Below, one piece after another: positions 1-5,351 of a stretch of DNA of 6,448 nt. Within the stretch, counting starts at the first letter, position 1. Each line of letters opens with the position of its first letter. Made by a program: the position numbers and the translations under genes. The notes beneath the pieces are model-generated. The model was given only the letters and a program-made list of their open reading frames with translations. It ran no database searches and had not been told where the DNA came from. Source of the stretch: an uncultured Bacilli bacterium (GTDB lineage: Bacteria; Bacillota_I; Bacilli_A; RF39; UBA660); assembly GCA_934130215.1 (NCBI GenBank), contig CAKOXR010000049.1:1-6448 (forward strand), in the 5' to 3' direction.

Positions 1-954
1 CTTAACATCAGCCTTTCTTAAAACTTCAATTAAATCATGATGTGTAATACGAGCAAATTTAGAATTAATTAATTTATTTAATTTCTCTAATAAACCTTTT
101 TCAACAAAAGAATCAAAAAAACTCATTTCATCTTTACAATTATCTAAAACATATTTAACAACATACTTAAGCATTTCTTCCATTATATCCATATTACCAT
201 TTAAATCACAAAATGCAATTTCTGGCTCTATCATCCAAAATTCACTAGCATGAGTTTTTGTATTTGAATTTTCAGCTCTAAATGTAGGACCAAATGTATA
301 AGTCTTTTTATAAGCAGTTGCAAATGTTTCTGCCTGTAATTGACCAGATACAGTTAAAGAAGCCATTTTACCAAAGAAATCTTTAGTATAATCAACTTTA
401 CCATCTTTCGCAATTCTATCTAAATCTAAAGTTGTAACTTGAAACATTTCACCTGCACCCTCACAATCACTAGCAGTAATTAAAGGAGCATTAAAATATA
501 CAAAGTTTCTTTCTTGAAAATATTTATGAATAGCAAATGCAGCAACACTTCTTACCCTAAAAACAGCTTGAAATAAATTAACTCTTGGTCTTAAATAAGC
601 TTGTTCTCTTAAAAACTCACGAGTATGTCTTTTAGGTTGCATCGGATAATCTAAAGGACAATCACCAAGTAATTTAATACTCTCAACTTTCATCTCAAAT
701 TCTTGACCACTAACCTCAGATTTAACAATAATTCCCTTCGCTTCAATAGATGAACCAATATGAATTTTAGTTATTTCCTCAAAATCATCTAAACTACTAC
801 TATACACTAATTGAACATGTTTAAAACATGTACCATCAGAAAAATCAATAAACCCAAAATCTTTTTGTTTACGATGATTTCTAATCCATCCATTTAGAAT
901 AACCTCTTTACCTAAATATTCCTCAATCTTATCATATAAATCTCTAACATCCAT
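1..954 (-). CDS. asnS: Asparaginyl-tRNA synthetase, N-terminal 318 residues (3' end beyond window)
   Basis: This class II aminoacyl-tRNA synthetase charges tRNA-Asn with asparagine using ATP in the cytoplasm. Reading the minus strand from the ATG at 954 gives 318 uninterrupted codons running off the left edge. The usual length is about 460, so roughly the last 145 residues, including class II motif 3, are outside. An OB-fold anticodon-binding domain occupies about residues 15-100 (NGWIRNHRKQKDFGFIDFSDG at 21-41). Motif 1 with its conserved Pro is near 130-157. QLQAE lies at 205-209. Motif 2 is FGPTFRAENSNTKTHASEFW at 221-240, followed by EPE at 243-245. The Asn-type N-S-N-T-K motif 2 loop and the lack of a GAD domain separate it from AspRS. 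The start is supported by AAAGGAGG (962-969) about 7 nt upstream. Expression is controlled by the T-box leader just upstream, whose AAC specifier independently supports the Asn assignment. Being cut is a window-edge effect, not a defect. Confidence 0.97.
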   Translation of the reverse strand, partial: MDVRDLYDKIEEYLGKEVILNGWIRNHRKQKDFGFIDFSDGTCFKHVQLVYSSSLDDFEEITKIHIGSSIEAKGIIVKSEVSGQEFEMKVESIKLLGDCPLDYPMQPKRHTREFLREQAYLRPRVNLFQAVFRVRSVAAFAIHKYFQERNFVYFNAPLITASDCEGAGEMFQVTTLDLDRIAKDGKVDYTKDFFGKMASLTVSGQLQAETFATAYKKTYTFGPTFRAENSNTKTHASEFWMIEPEIAFCDLNGNMDIMEEMLKYVVKYVLDNCKDEMSFFDSFVEKGLLEKLNKLINSKFARITHHDLIEVLRKADVK

Positions 955-973
955 TTTTTATACCTCCTTTAAC

Positions 974-1032
974 AAAAAAAGTTAATGAATAAAGAGGCGA
1001 ATAACCGCGGTACCACTCTTTTTATCATTAAC
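974..1032 (-). terminator. T-box attenuator terminator hairpin
   Basis: On the minus strand GTTAATGATAAAAAGAG (1032-1016) pairs with CTCTTTATTCATTAAC (996-981). The long stem is closed by GTTAATGA/TCATTAAC and AAAGAG/CTCTTT, and seven U follow (980-974). The upper arm shares AAGAG and the lower arm shares CTCTT with the antiterminator, so the two folds exclude each other, as in the standard T-box mechanism. Charged tRNA favours this hairpin and stops transcription about 20 nt before the asnS start codon. Confidence 0.93.
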
Positions 1033-1190
1033 TGACATCTCATTTATTATAACGGATATTACCGCCCTTTCCTACTAATTTCAAAAAGGGGATTCAGTGT
1101 TGTTATTCATATTTCACTTAATGCCAGTTTCCACCATATCTAGCTCTCTATAATTAGTAATAAATATTACTCCTCACTTCATAATCGATG
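974..1190 (-). promoter_or_regulatory. T-box riboswitch leader of asnS, specifier AAC (Asn)
   Basis: This untranslated leader senses uncharged tRNA-Asn and controls read-through into asnS. Reading the minus strand, Stem I begins near 1180 with the AGAGAGC...GGTGGAAACTGGC region typical of T-box Stem I. It is followed on the 3' side by AATAACAACACTGAATCC. The tandem AAC AAC at 1104-1099 contains the specifier, and either register reads AAC for Asn. The T-box proper, AAGAGTGGTACCGCGG, is at 1020-1005. The antiterminator can be drawn fully: AAGAG (1020-1016) with CTCTT (996-992), the seven-base bulge UGGUACC (1015-1009), then GCG (1008-1006) with CGC (999-997). The competing terminator uses the same bases. 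The UGGN bulge reads UGGU rather than UGGC, which matters for the tRNA discriminator base. Certain as a T-box; exact Stem I limits are approximate. Confidence 0.96.
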
Positions 1191-1195
1191 ATTTA

Positions 1196-1223
1196 ATTAT
1201 ATACCATTTATAATATTTGTCAA
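1196..1223 (-). promoter_or_regulatory. asnS promoter (TTGACA-N16-TATAAT)
   Basis: On the minus strand a perfect -35 TTGACA (1223-1218) is followed after 16 bp by a perfect -10 TATAAT (1201-1196). This predicts a transcript start near 1189, directly before T-box Stem I. It lies about 20 bp beyond the stop codon of the upstream same-strand gene, and no terminator is visible between them. Some read-through from that gene into the leader is therefore possible, but the consensus match suggests this promoter dominates. Confidence 0.9.
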
Positions 1224-1241
1224 TACCAATATTAACTCATT

Positions 1242-1871
1242 TTAATAATTTTTATTAGAAATCAAACAAAAAAACTCAAACATCCTATCACAACTATCAC
1301 TCCAAATATTAAGTTCTTTATCAAATCTATCTTTAATATTATTACCAATATATTTCTTATTAAAAAGTTCATAATATAAATACTCCAATTGCTCTTTTGA
1401 ACTATTCTTTAACATTAATTTTAAAAATTCAGTTTTCTTTATTTCATTCTTAGTCTTCAAAACATTAACTTTCTTTTTACTAACCACATCATAATTAATA
1501 GAATAACAAGGAATAAAATCCATATCATCTATAACATCTAATTCCTCAGAAATAAGCATCTTAGAATAATTAAATGTCTTACCAGTACTATCAAGTTTAA
1601 CCGCAATTACAATATCTGAATAACAAACAATAAAAGCATATTCAATAAATTTAACATTTTTATTTAAAAATATTTCCGTTTTATTTTTAATTTTATTCAA
1701 AAAATCTTGTTTAAAACATAAATTAAAATTAAAAATATCATAAATAGTACTCTTATCAACCTTAAAAACAGGAATCTTTTTAACACGATAAATATTATCA
1801 CTCAAATCCCACTCATAATGATCATAAATCATAGAATCAAAATTCAAAAGAATATCATATATATAATTCAT
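1242..1871 (-). CDS. Uncharacterised 209-aa protein, possibly DUF3603/YjbA-like
   Basis: Function unknown. The protein is soluble-looking, with no signal peptide or membrane segment, and rich in Asn, Lys, Ile and Asp. It opens with MNYIYDILLNF, then HYEWDLSDNIYRVKKIPVFKV (18-38 region), an acidic SEELDVIDDMDF patch (108-119) and a helical, Lys-rich C-terminal half with LEYLYYELFNKKYIG (162-176). The opening 'MxYIYDxLxNF', an acidic W-containing turn and a 'K-I-P-V-F-K-V' strand resemble, from memory, the DUF3603 family (UPF0736, B. subtilis YjbA). This is a weak recollection and not a demonstrated match. The ATG at 1871 has GGGGGC about 5 nt upstream as a plausible ribosome binding site. The gene is transcribed toward asnS, ending about 20 bp before the asnS promoter, without a terminator of its own. 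Codon and base use match its neighbours, so there is no sign of recent transfer. I am confident that it is a gene, not of the family. Confidence 0.85.
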   Translation of the reverse strand: MNYIYDILLNFDSMIYDHYEWDLSDNIYRVKKIPVFKVDKSTIYDIFNFNLCFKQDFLNKIKNKTEIFLNKNVKFIEYAFIVCYSDIVIAVKLDSTGKTFNYSKMLISEELDVIDDMDFIPCYSINYDVVSKKKVNVLKTKNEIKKTEFLKLMLKNSSKEQLEYLYYELFNKKYIGNNIKDRFDKELNIWSDSCDRMFEFFCLISNKNY

Positions 1872-2070
1872 TTAGCCCCCTAGTTCTATACCTTAAGATT
1901 TACATAATATCATTTTTTATACCTTATACTTAAATAATATTAAAATAACACTTTAAATATTTCAAATTTTAATGTATAATTTATCTTATATAATAACCTG
2001 AAAAAAATTTTAACAAAACATTTAACTAAAACAATAAACATCAGGTAAAATAGAAAGGAATAAACATAAA
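1872..2070. other. Divergent AT-rich intergenic region
   Basis: This 199-bp region separates the minus-strand 209-aa gene from the plus-strand membrane-protein gene and should hold both promoters. I see no gene in it. A plus-strand promoter candidate lies at 1952-1980. For the minus gene I find no convincing -35/-10 pair; TATTAT near 1903-1908 is a weak -10 candidate. A direct repeat TATACCTTA occurs at 1887-1895 and 1918-1926. The extreme AT content makes any single short motif here weak evidence. Confidence 0.6.
1952..1980 (+). promoter_or_regulatory. Candidate promoter for the membrane protein-uvsE unit
   Basis: TTTAAA (1952-1957; 4 of 6 match to TTGACA) is followed after 17 bp by a perfect TATAAT (1975-1980). 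A second TATAAT at 1989-1994 has no recognisable -35 at proper spacing. Use of the first predicts a start near 1987 and a leader of about 84 nt before the ATG at 2071. In DNA this AT-rich, -10-like hexamers are common, so confidence is moderate. Confidence 0.5.
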
Positions 2071-2475
2071 ATGAAAAAAAATTCATATTTAATAATATTT
2101 GTTCTATTTTGTATATCATTTATAACATTTACATTTGTATTCAAATATATACTAGACTATCTCCTATTAAACCTATTAAACTTAAACAAATACCAATTAG
2201 CACCATTTATTATAAAACTAATAAGTATGCTAATATCAATGAATACAAGTATAAAACTAATATTTAAAAATTTTTATATTGAAAGAAACAGTGTCGATAA
2301 AATAATAAAACTAATAAAAATATTTATTATTTTATATTCTCTAATATTAGTACTCATATACGGAATGAATGACATTTCATCAATTTATAACATAATAACA
2401 TACTTAATATTTTCAATAATTTCAATTTCATTTGCAAACGAATTCATAAAAGGTTATGCTTCTAAAATAGTGTAA
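2071..2475 (+). CDS. Small four-helix membrane protein, function unknown
   Basis: A 134-aa, very hydrophobic protein with four predicted membrane segments at about 6-28, 43-66, 79-98 and 105-124, joined by short charged loops (for example FKNFYIERNSVDK at 65-77). Size and topology recall the GtrA-like family, as does the pattern of a second helix ending in '...NTSIKLIFKNF', but no diagnostic motif is present, so I leave it unnamed. The ATG has AAAGGA (2054-2059) upstream at a slightly long spacing of about 11 nt. The stop codon at 2473-2475 sits inside the left arm of a hairpin that precedes the next gene. It is 33 bp upstream of the UvsE-type gene on the same strand, so the two may share a transcript. 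Synteny in relatives would show whether they belong together functionally. Confidence 0.8.
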   Translation: MKKNSYLIIFVLFCISFITFTFVFKYILDYLLLNLLNLNKYQLAPFIIKLISMLISMNTSIKLIFKNFYIERNSVDKIIKLIKIFIILYSLILVLIYGMNDISSIYNIITYLIFSIISISFANEFIKGYASKIV

Positions 2476-2483
2476 CCTTTTTT
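2448..2483 (+). terminator. Terminator-like hairpin at end of membrane-protein gene
   Basis: AAAAGGTTA (2448-2456) pairs with TAACCTTTT (2473-2481) across a 16-nt loop, ending in a run of six U (2478-2483). The left arm lies within the coding region and the right arm begins with the stop codon. The large loop and AU-rich stem make it a modest terminator. It competes directly with the next hairpin for the shared segment TAACC, so it may be an attenuator rather than a full stop. Confidence 0.5.
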
Positions 2484-2493
2484 GGTTATACTA
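2468..2493 (+). promoter_or_regulatory. Alternative hairpin just before the uvsE ribosome binding site
   Basis: TAGTGTAACC (2468-2477) pairs over 10 bp, including one G-U, with GGTTATACTA (2484-2493) around a TTTTTT loop (2478-2483). It ends directly before AATAAGGG, the ribosome binding site of the next gene. It sequesters both TAACC and the U-run needed by the terminator-like hairpin 2448-2483, so only one fold can exist at a time. A ribosome stopping at 2473-2475 would cover both. A role in coupling the two genes is inference. Confidence 0.5.
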
Positions 2494-2508
2494 ATAAGGG
2501 TGAAAAAA

Positions 2509-3405
2509 ATGATAAGATTAGGTTATGCATGTATATGTAACTCTATAGAAGAACATATGCATACAATTACATACACAAATTATCTAAAAGATAAAAATAA
2601 AATAAATGAAATCGTCAAACAAAACTTTGAAGTATTAAAAAAAATACTAATATATAACAATAAAAACAATATTCATTTTTATAGATTAAGCTCAAATTTT
2701 ATACCATGTGCAAGTATAATAAAATATGATTTTCAAAATATATTTAAAAAAGAATTTAATGAAACATCCAAACTTATAAAAAATAGGTTCGATATGCATT
2801 TAAGTGAATATTGTATTTTAAATAGTACAAATAAAGAAGTAATTAAAAGAAGTATAAATGAAATAAAATATCATTATAAATTACTAAAAAGTTTTAAAGT
2901 TAAACCAAACTTAATTATACATATCGGAAGTAAAAGCTTTGGAAAAGAAAATTCTATCAAAAGATTCATAAATAATTTTAACAAATTACCAAAATATTTA
3001 AAAAACACCTTACTAATTGAAAATGACGACAAAGTATTCAATGTCGAAGATACATTAAATTTATGTAAAAAAATAAAAAGACCAATGGTATTAGATGTTC
3101 ACCATCATAATTGTAATAAGACCGAAAAAGAACTATCAAATTATTTAAATGAAATTTTTAATACCTGGGATACTATACCAAAAATACATTTTTCATCACC
3201 TAAAAATAAAAAAGAATTTAGAGCACATAATGATTACATAAATAGCGATGATTTCATTAATTTTATTAAATTAATTGATAGAGATGTAGATATTATGTTA
3301 GAAGCAAAAGCCAAAGATGATGCACTATTTAGACTAATAAGAGAATTAAAATATAAAACAAATTATATCTTTATAGATGAAACAACAATAAAAAAAGAAC
3401 ATTAA
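2509..3405 (+). CDS. uvsE: UV damage endonuclease, UvsE/UvdE family, variant active site
   Basis: UvdE-type enzymes are metal-dependent TIM-barrel endonucleases that nick DNA 5' of UV photoproducts and some abasic sites, starting a repair route separate from UvrABC. The 298-residue product begins MIRLGYACI, the family's normal N-terminus. Metal-site residues, aligned from memory to the T. thermophilus enzyme, are H97, H138 (IIHIGS), E171 (LIENDD), D196 and H199 (LDVHHHN), the Lys to be carboxylated K225 with H227 (PKIHFSS), H240 and E265 (MLEAKAK). Two departures stand out: the His normally after 'PxAS' is Ile70, and the usual H-P-G-Q-Y probe motif is H-L-S-E-Y (97-101), keeping Tyr but not Gln. 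The start is the ATG at 2509, with AAGGG (2496-2500) 8 nt upstream. An in-frame TTG at 2482 and a GTG at 2500 are open but lie in the hairpin or binding site and would add nonconserved residues. It ends 3 bp from the convergent permease gene, with no terminator seen. Confidence 0.9.
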   Translation: MIRLGYACICNSIEEHMHTITYTNYLKDKNKINEIVKQNFEVLKKILIYNNKNNIHFYRLSSNFIPCASIIKYDFQNIFKKEFNETSKLIKNRFDMHLSEYCILNSTNKEVIKRSINEIKYHYKLLKSFKVKPNLIIHIGSKSFGKENSIKRFINNFNKLPKYLKNTLLIENDDKVFNVEDTLNLCKKIKRPMVLDVHHHNCNKTEKELSNYLNEIFNTWDTIPKIHFSSPKNKKEFRAHNDYINSDDFINFIKLIDRDVDIMLEAKAKDDALFRLIRELKYKTNYIFIDETTIKKEH

Positions 3406-3408
3406 AGT

Positions 3409-4200
3409 TTATTCAACATCAATGCCTTTTTTAAAAATAAATATATTTATAACATTAATAATAAGTATAATTAAAATATACATCCCTATAATTAAATACA
3501 ATAGTTCCTTTAAAACACTAACACTTAATATTTGATTAGTTTTAAATATTTGCATTATTCCATCATTAGTTAAACCAATCAAATAAATAAATCCAAGAAT
3601 AATTAACTGAGAACATATATAGGTTAAAAACCCAAAGAAAACAGATAATAACATTTTATTATTGCTTTTCTTATGCCCTAATAATAAACCAGTGATACCA
3701 GATACTAATAGTGTCAATAACTCAACAGTTATTACAAATATAAATGTAATAATTAAACCAAATATTGAAATATTATATATTCCAGAAATATAATTTAAAG
3801 ATGTTGCTACATAATCAAATAGTTCTTTAGAATAACAAGCAATAAATAAAGATATAAACACAACCAACATACTTGTAAACATTACTATTGATGAAGCAAT
3901 TATCTTAGATAAATAAATTTTTTCTTTACTTACAGGTATTGTATGAGTTAAATATGATTCATCACCATATATATTACTTCTAAACCTAACCCATGAACGA
4001 ATTATTGTATTTACAATAATATTCACAACAAAAGCAATAACAGTTCCACATAAAACTTTATTTATAATCAAAATTATAAATGACGGATTATCTATACTTG
4101 TTATTCTTGTTAATATTGCAACAATTATAGATATAATATAAAAAATATTCAATAATTTAAATATACTTTTTAAATCATACTTTAATAATTTCTTTAACAT
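3409..4200 (-). CDS. ABC-2 type transporter permease
   Basis: Membrane half of an ABC transporter, 263 aa. Six membrane segments are predicted at about 16-33, 41-66, 101-122, 144-175, 183-210 and 232-256, the usual layout of ABC-2 permeases. Between helices 2 and 3 lies YGDESYLTHTIPVSKEKIYL (78-97), the cytosolic coupling stretch of the kind '(D/E)xYLTxTLPVsr..ll.sK' common in these permeases. The ATG at 4200 overlaps the last 7 bp of the ATPase gene, and its ribosome binding site GGAGG (4211-4207) lies inside the ATPase coding sequence, so the two are translationally coupled and form one complex. With a YtrA-type regulator in front, the likely role is export of, or defence against, a small hydrophobic or peptide compound, as in YtrBC- or BcrAB-like systems. 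The substrate cannot be read from the sequence. The 3' end nearly touches uvsE. Confidence 0.88.
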   Translation of the reverse strand: MLKKLLKYDLKSIFKLLNIFYIISIIVAILTRITSIDNPSFIILIINKVLCGTVIAFVVNIIVNTIIRSWVRFRSNIYGDESYLTHTIPVSKEKIYLSKIIASSIVMFTSMLVVFISLFIACYSKELFDYVATSLNYISGIYNISIFGLIITFIFVITVELLTLLVSGITGLLLGHKKSNNKMLLSVFFGFLTYICSQLIILGFIYLIGLTNDGIMQIFKTNQILSVSVLKELLYLIIGMYILIILIINVINIFIFKKGIDVE

Positions 4201-4892
4201 TTAAACATCCTCCTAAATATTTCATCAATTCCAGCATTTTCTTTTTCTCTTAACTTATCAGCTTCACTAGCAAGTACAATTTTACCATCATCAATAAATA
4301 TAACATCATCTAATATCCTCTCTATATCAGATATTAAATGAGTCGAAATAATAATACTTGCATTCTCATTAAAATTAGTTAAAATAGTATCAAGTATATA
4401 ATCTCTAGTAGCAGGATCAACACCACCAAGAGGTTCATCTAAAATATAAAGTTTAGCCTTTCTACTCATTACTAATACTAATTGTACTTTTTCTTGCATA
4501 CCTTTACTCATTTTAGACAATCTTTCATCTTCATCAAGCCCCAAATCTTTTAATAATTTATGAGCTTTTATTACATCAAAATTATCATAAAATTCTTCAA
4601 AAAATTTAACAACTTCTTTTACTTTCATTGATTTATCTAAATAAGTTCTTTCTGGCAAATATGATATTATTTTTTTACTTTCTATACCTATCTCATTACC
4701 ATTTACTAATATTTCACCACTATCTCTTGTTAACAAATCATTTATTAATTTTATAAGTGTTGTTTTTCCAGCACCATTCTTTCCAAGTAAACCAACTATT
4801 CTTCCTTCATTTACAGTAAAATTAATACTTTTTAAAACTTTTCTTTTATCATAGCTTTTAGATAAATTTTTAATTTTCAATAATTCCATCAT
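4194..4892 (-). CDS. ABC transporter ATP-binding protein (YtrB/BcrA-like)
   Basis: Cytosolic ATPase that drives the adjacent permease, 232 aa with every catalytic motif: Walker A GKNGAGKT (37-44), signature SKGMQ (129-133, a variant of LSGGQ), Walker B KLYILDEP (147-154) with catalytic Glu153, D-loop GGVDP (156-160) and switch His185 (STH). The Q-loop Gln is replaced by Glu81 in YLPE, which I recall as common in this export-type subgroup rather than a defect. The single-domain size and the short C-terminal tail fit drug or bacteriocin exporters. Start at ATG 4892 has AAGGAG about 7 nt upstream; a second ATG codon follows immediately (4889) and could be used instead. The gene begins 2 bp after the regulator's stop and overlaps the permease by 7 bp, so the three form one operon. 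Family is secure, substrate unknown. Confidence 0.95.
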   Translation of the reverse strand: MMELLKIKNLSKSYDKRKVLKSINFTVNEGRIVGLLGKNGAGKTTLIKLINDLLTRDSGEILVNGNEIGIESKKIISYLPERTYLDKSMKVKEVVKFFEEFYDNFDVIKAHKLLKDLGLDEDERLSKMSKGMQEKVQLVLVMSRKAKLYILDEPLGGVDPATRDYILDTILTNFNENASIIISTHLISDIERILDDVIFIDDGKIVLASEADKLREKENAGIDEIFRRMFKC

Positions 4893-4894
4893 TA

Positions 4895-5245
4895 TTACTC
4901 TCCTTCTTTTATAATTTCAATTATGTCCTCTATCTTATAACCCAAACCATTCATACCTTTAATATAATTTGATGTAAGATTTCGAGCATATTTTTGTTTA
5001 AATTCATTAATCAATTTTTCATCATTTGTAACAAACTTACCATTTGTTCTTTCAGTATAAATTAAATTCATATTTTCAAGTTCAGTCAAAGCCTTTTGCA
5101 TTGTATTAGGATTAACCTTTTTTTGTAAAGCTAACTCCCTAACAGATGCAATCCTCTCATTAGGTTTTAACTTACCAGATATAATACTTATTTTTAAATC
5201 ATCTACTAATTGAATATAAATTGGTGTATTGTTATCAAAATCCAT
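4895..5245 (-). CDS. GntR-family transcriptional regulator, YtrA subfamily
   Basis: A 116-aa DNA-binding protein with an N-terminal GntR winged helix and almost no effector domain, which is the hallmark of the YtrA subfamily. TPIYIQLVDDLKISIISGKL (7-26) is the first helix region. RIASVRELALQKKVNPNTMQ (31-50) holds the helix-turn-helix, with recognition helix around NPNTMQKALTELE (45-57). The wing is YTERTNGKFV (63-72). The 40-residue tail is likely for dimerisation. These regulators usually repress their own operon and release it on exposure to a compound exported by the linked ABC transporter. Here the gene is first in such an operon, 2 bp ahead of the ATPase. The ATG at 5245 has AAGGAA (5259-5254) upstream. 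Its promoter carries ATACAA repeats that overlap the -10 and a TTGTAT-N10-ATACAA inverted repeat over the start, the obvious candidate operator. Confident in family; the ligand is unknown. Confidence 0.93.
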   Translation of the reverse strand: MDFDNNTPIYIQLVDDLKISIISGKLKPNERIASVRELALQKKVNPNTMQKALTELENMNLIYTERTNGKFVTNDEKLINEFKQKYARNLTSNYIKGMNGLGYKIEDIIEIIKEGE

Positions 5246-5279
5246 TGTATCACTTCCTTAATACAATAATACAATACAA
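5245..5279. promoter_or_regulatory. Candidate GntR operator: TTGTAT/ATACAA repeats
   Basis: ATACAA occurs at 5261-5266, 5269-5274 and 5274-5279, and its inverse TTGTAT at 5245-5250. The first pair forms TTGTAT-N10-ATACAA, a perfect inverted repeat covering the regulator's ribosome binding site and touching its start codon. The others overlap the -10 element (5266-5271). Placement is ideal for autorepression. Assignment to this regulator is inferred from position only. Confidence 0.5.
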
Positions 5280-5294
5280 AAACACATTTGTCAA
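5266..5294 (-). promoter_or_regulatory. Promoter of the GntR-ABC operon (TTGACA-N17-TATTAT)
   Basis: On the minus strand TTGACA (5294-5289) is followed by 17 bp and TATTAT (5271-5266), 5 of 6 to consensus. The predicted start near 5259 puts the ribosome binding site at almost the very 5' end of the transcript, so the leader is only about 14 nt. The -10 lies inside the ATACAA repeats. Confidence 0.85.
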
Positions 5295-5304
5295 TATAAA
5301 TTTC

Positions 5305-5333
5305 TTGCAATATTTTATTTATTAATATATGAT
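5305..5333 (+). promoter_or_regulatory. Promoter of the methyltransferase gene (TTGCAA-N17-TATGAT)
   Basis: TTGCAA (5305-5310) and TATGAT (5328-5333) are separated by 17 bp, predicting a start around 5340 and a very short leader. Its -35 is 10 bp from the -35 of the opposing GntR promoter, so the two are back to back and could be regulated together. Confidence 0.7.
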
Positions 5334-5339
5334 ATTGCA
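5306..5339. repeat. Perfect 8-bp inverted repeat spanning the methyltransferase promoter
   Basis: TGCAATAT (5306-5313) and ATATTGCA (5332-5339) are perfect inverse copies separated by 18 bp. The left arm overlaps the -35 and the right arm covers the end of the -10 up to the expected start point. Because most of it is upstream of the transcript start, it would act as a DNA operator rather than an RNA hairpin. The binding protein is unknown. Confidence 0.55.
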
Positions 5340-5351
5340 GGAGGGATCAAT

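Noticed and set aside
1..954. Possible AspRS or other class II synthetase instead of AsnRS
   Set aside because: The motif 2 region (RAENSNTKTHASEFWMIEPE) and the AAC specifier in the leader both indicate asparagine.
1989..1994. Second TATAAT as the main promoter for the membrane-protein gene
   Set aside because: No acceptable -35 at 16-18 bp; the TATAAT at 1975 has a better partner.
1996..2046. ACCTGA (1996-2001) and TCAGGT (2041-2046) as a leader stem before the membrane-protein gene
   Set aside because: Only 6 bp with a 39-nt AT-rich loop, no extension in either direction and no known riboswitch core; probably chance.
2482..2508. Upstream TTG (2482) or GTG (2500) start for the UvsE gene, adding 9 or 3 residues
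   Set aside because: TTG lies in the U-run of a hairpin with no ribosome binding site, and GTG overlaps the AAGGG binding site itself. ATG at 2509 has correct spacing and matches the family's MIRLGY N-terminus.
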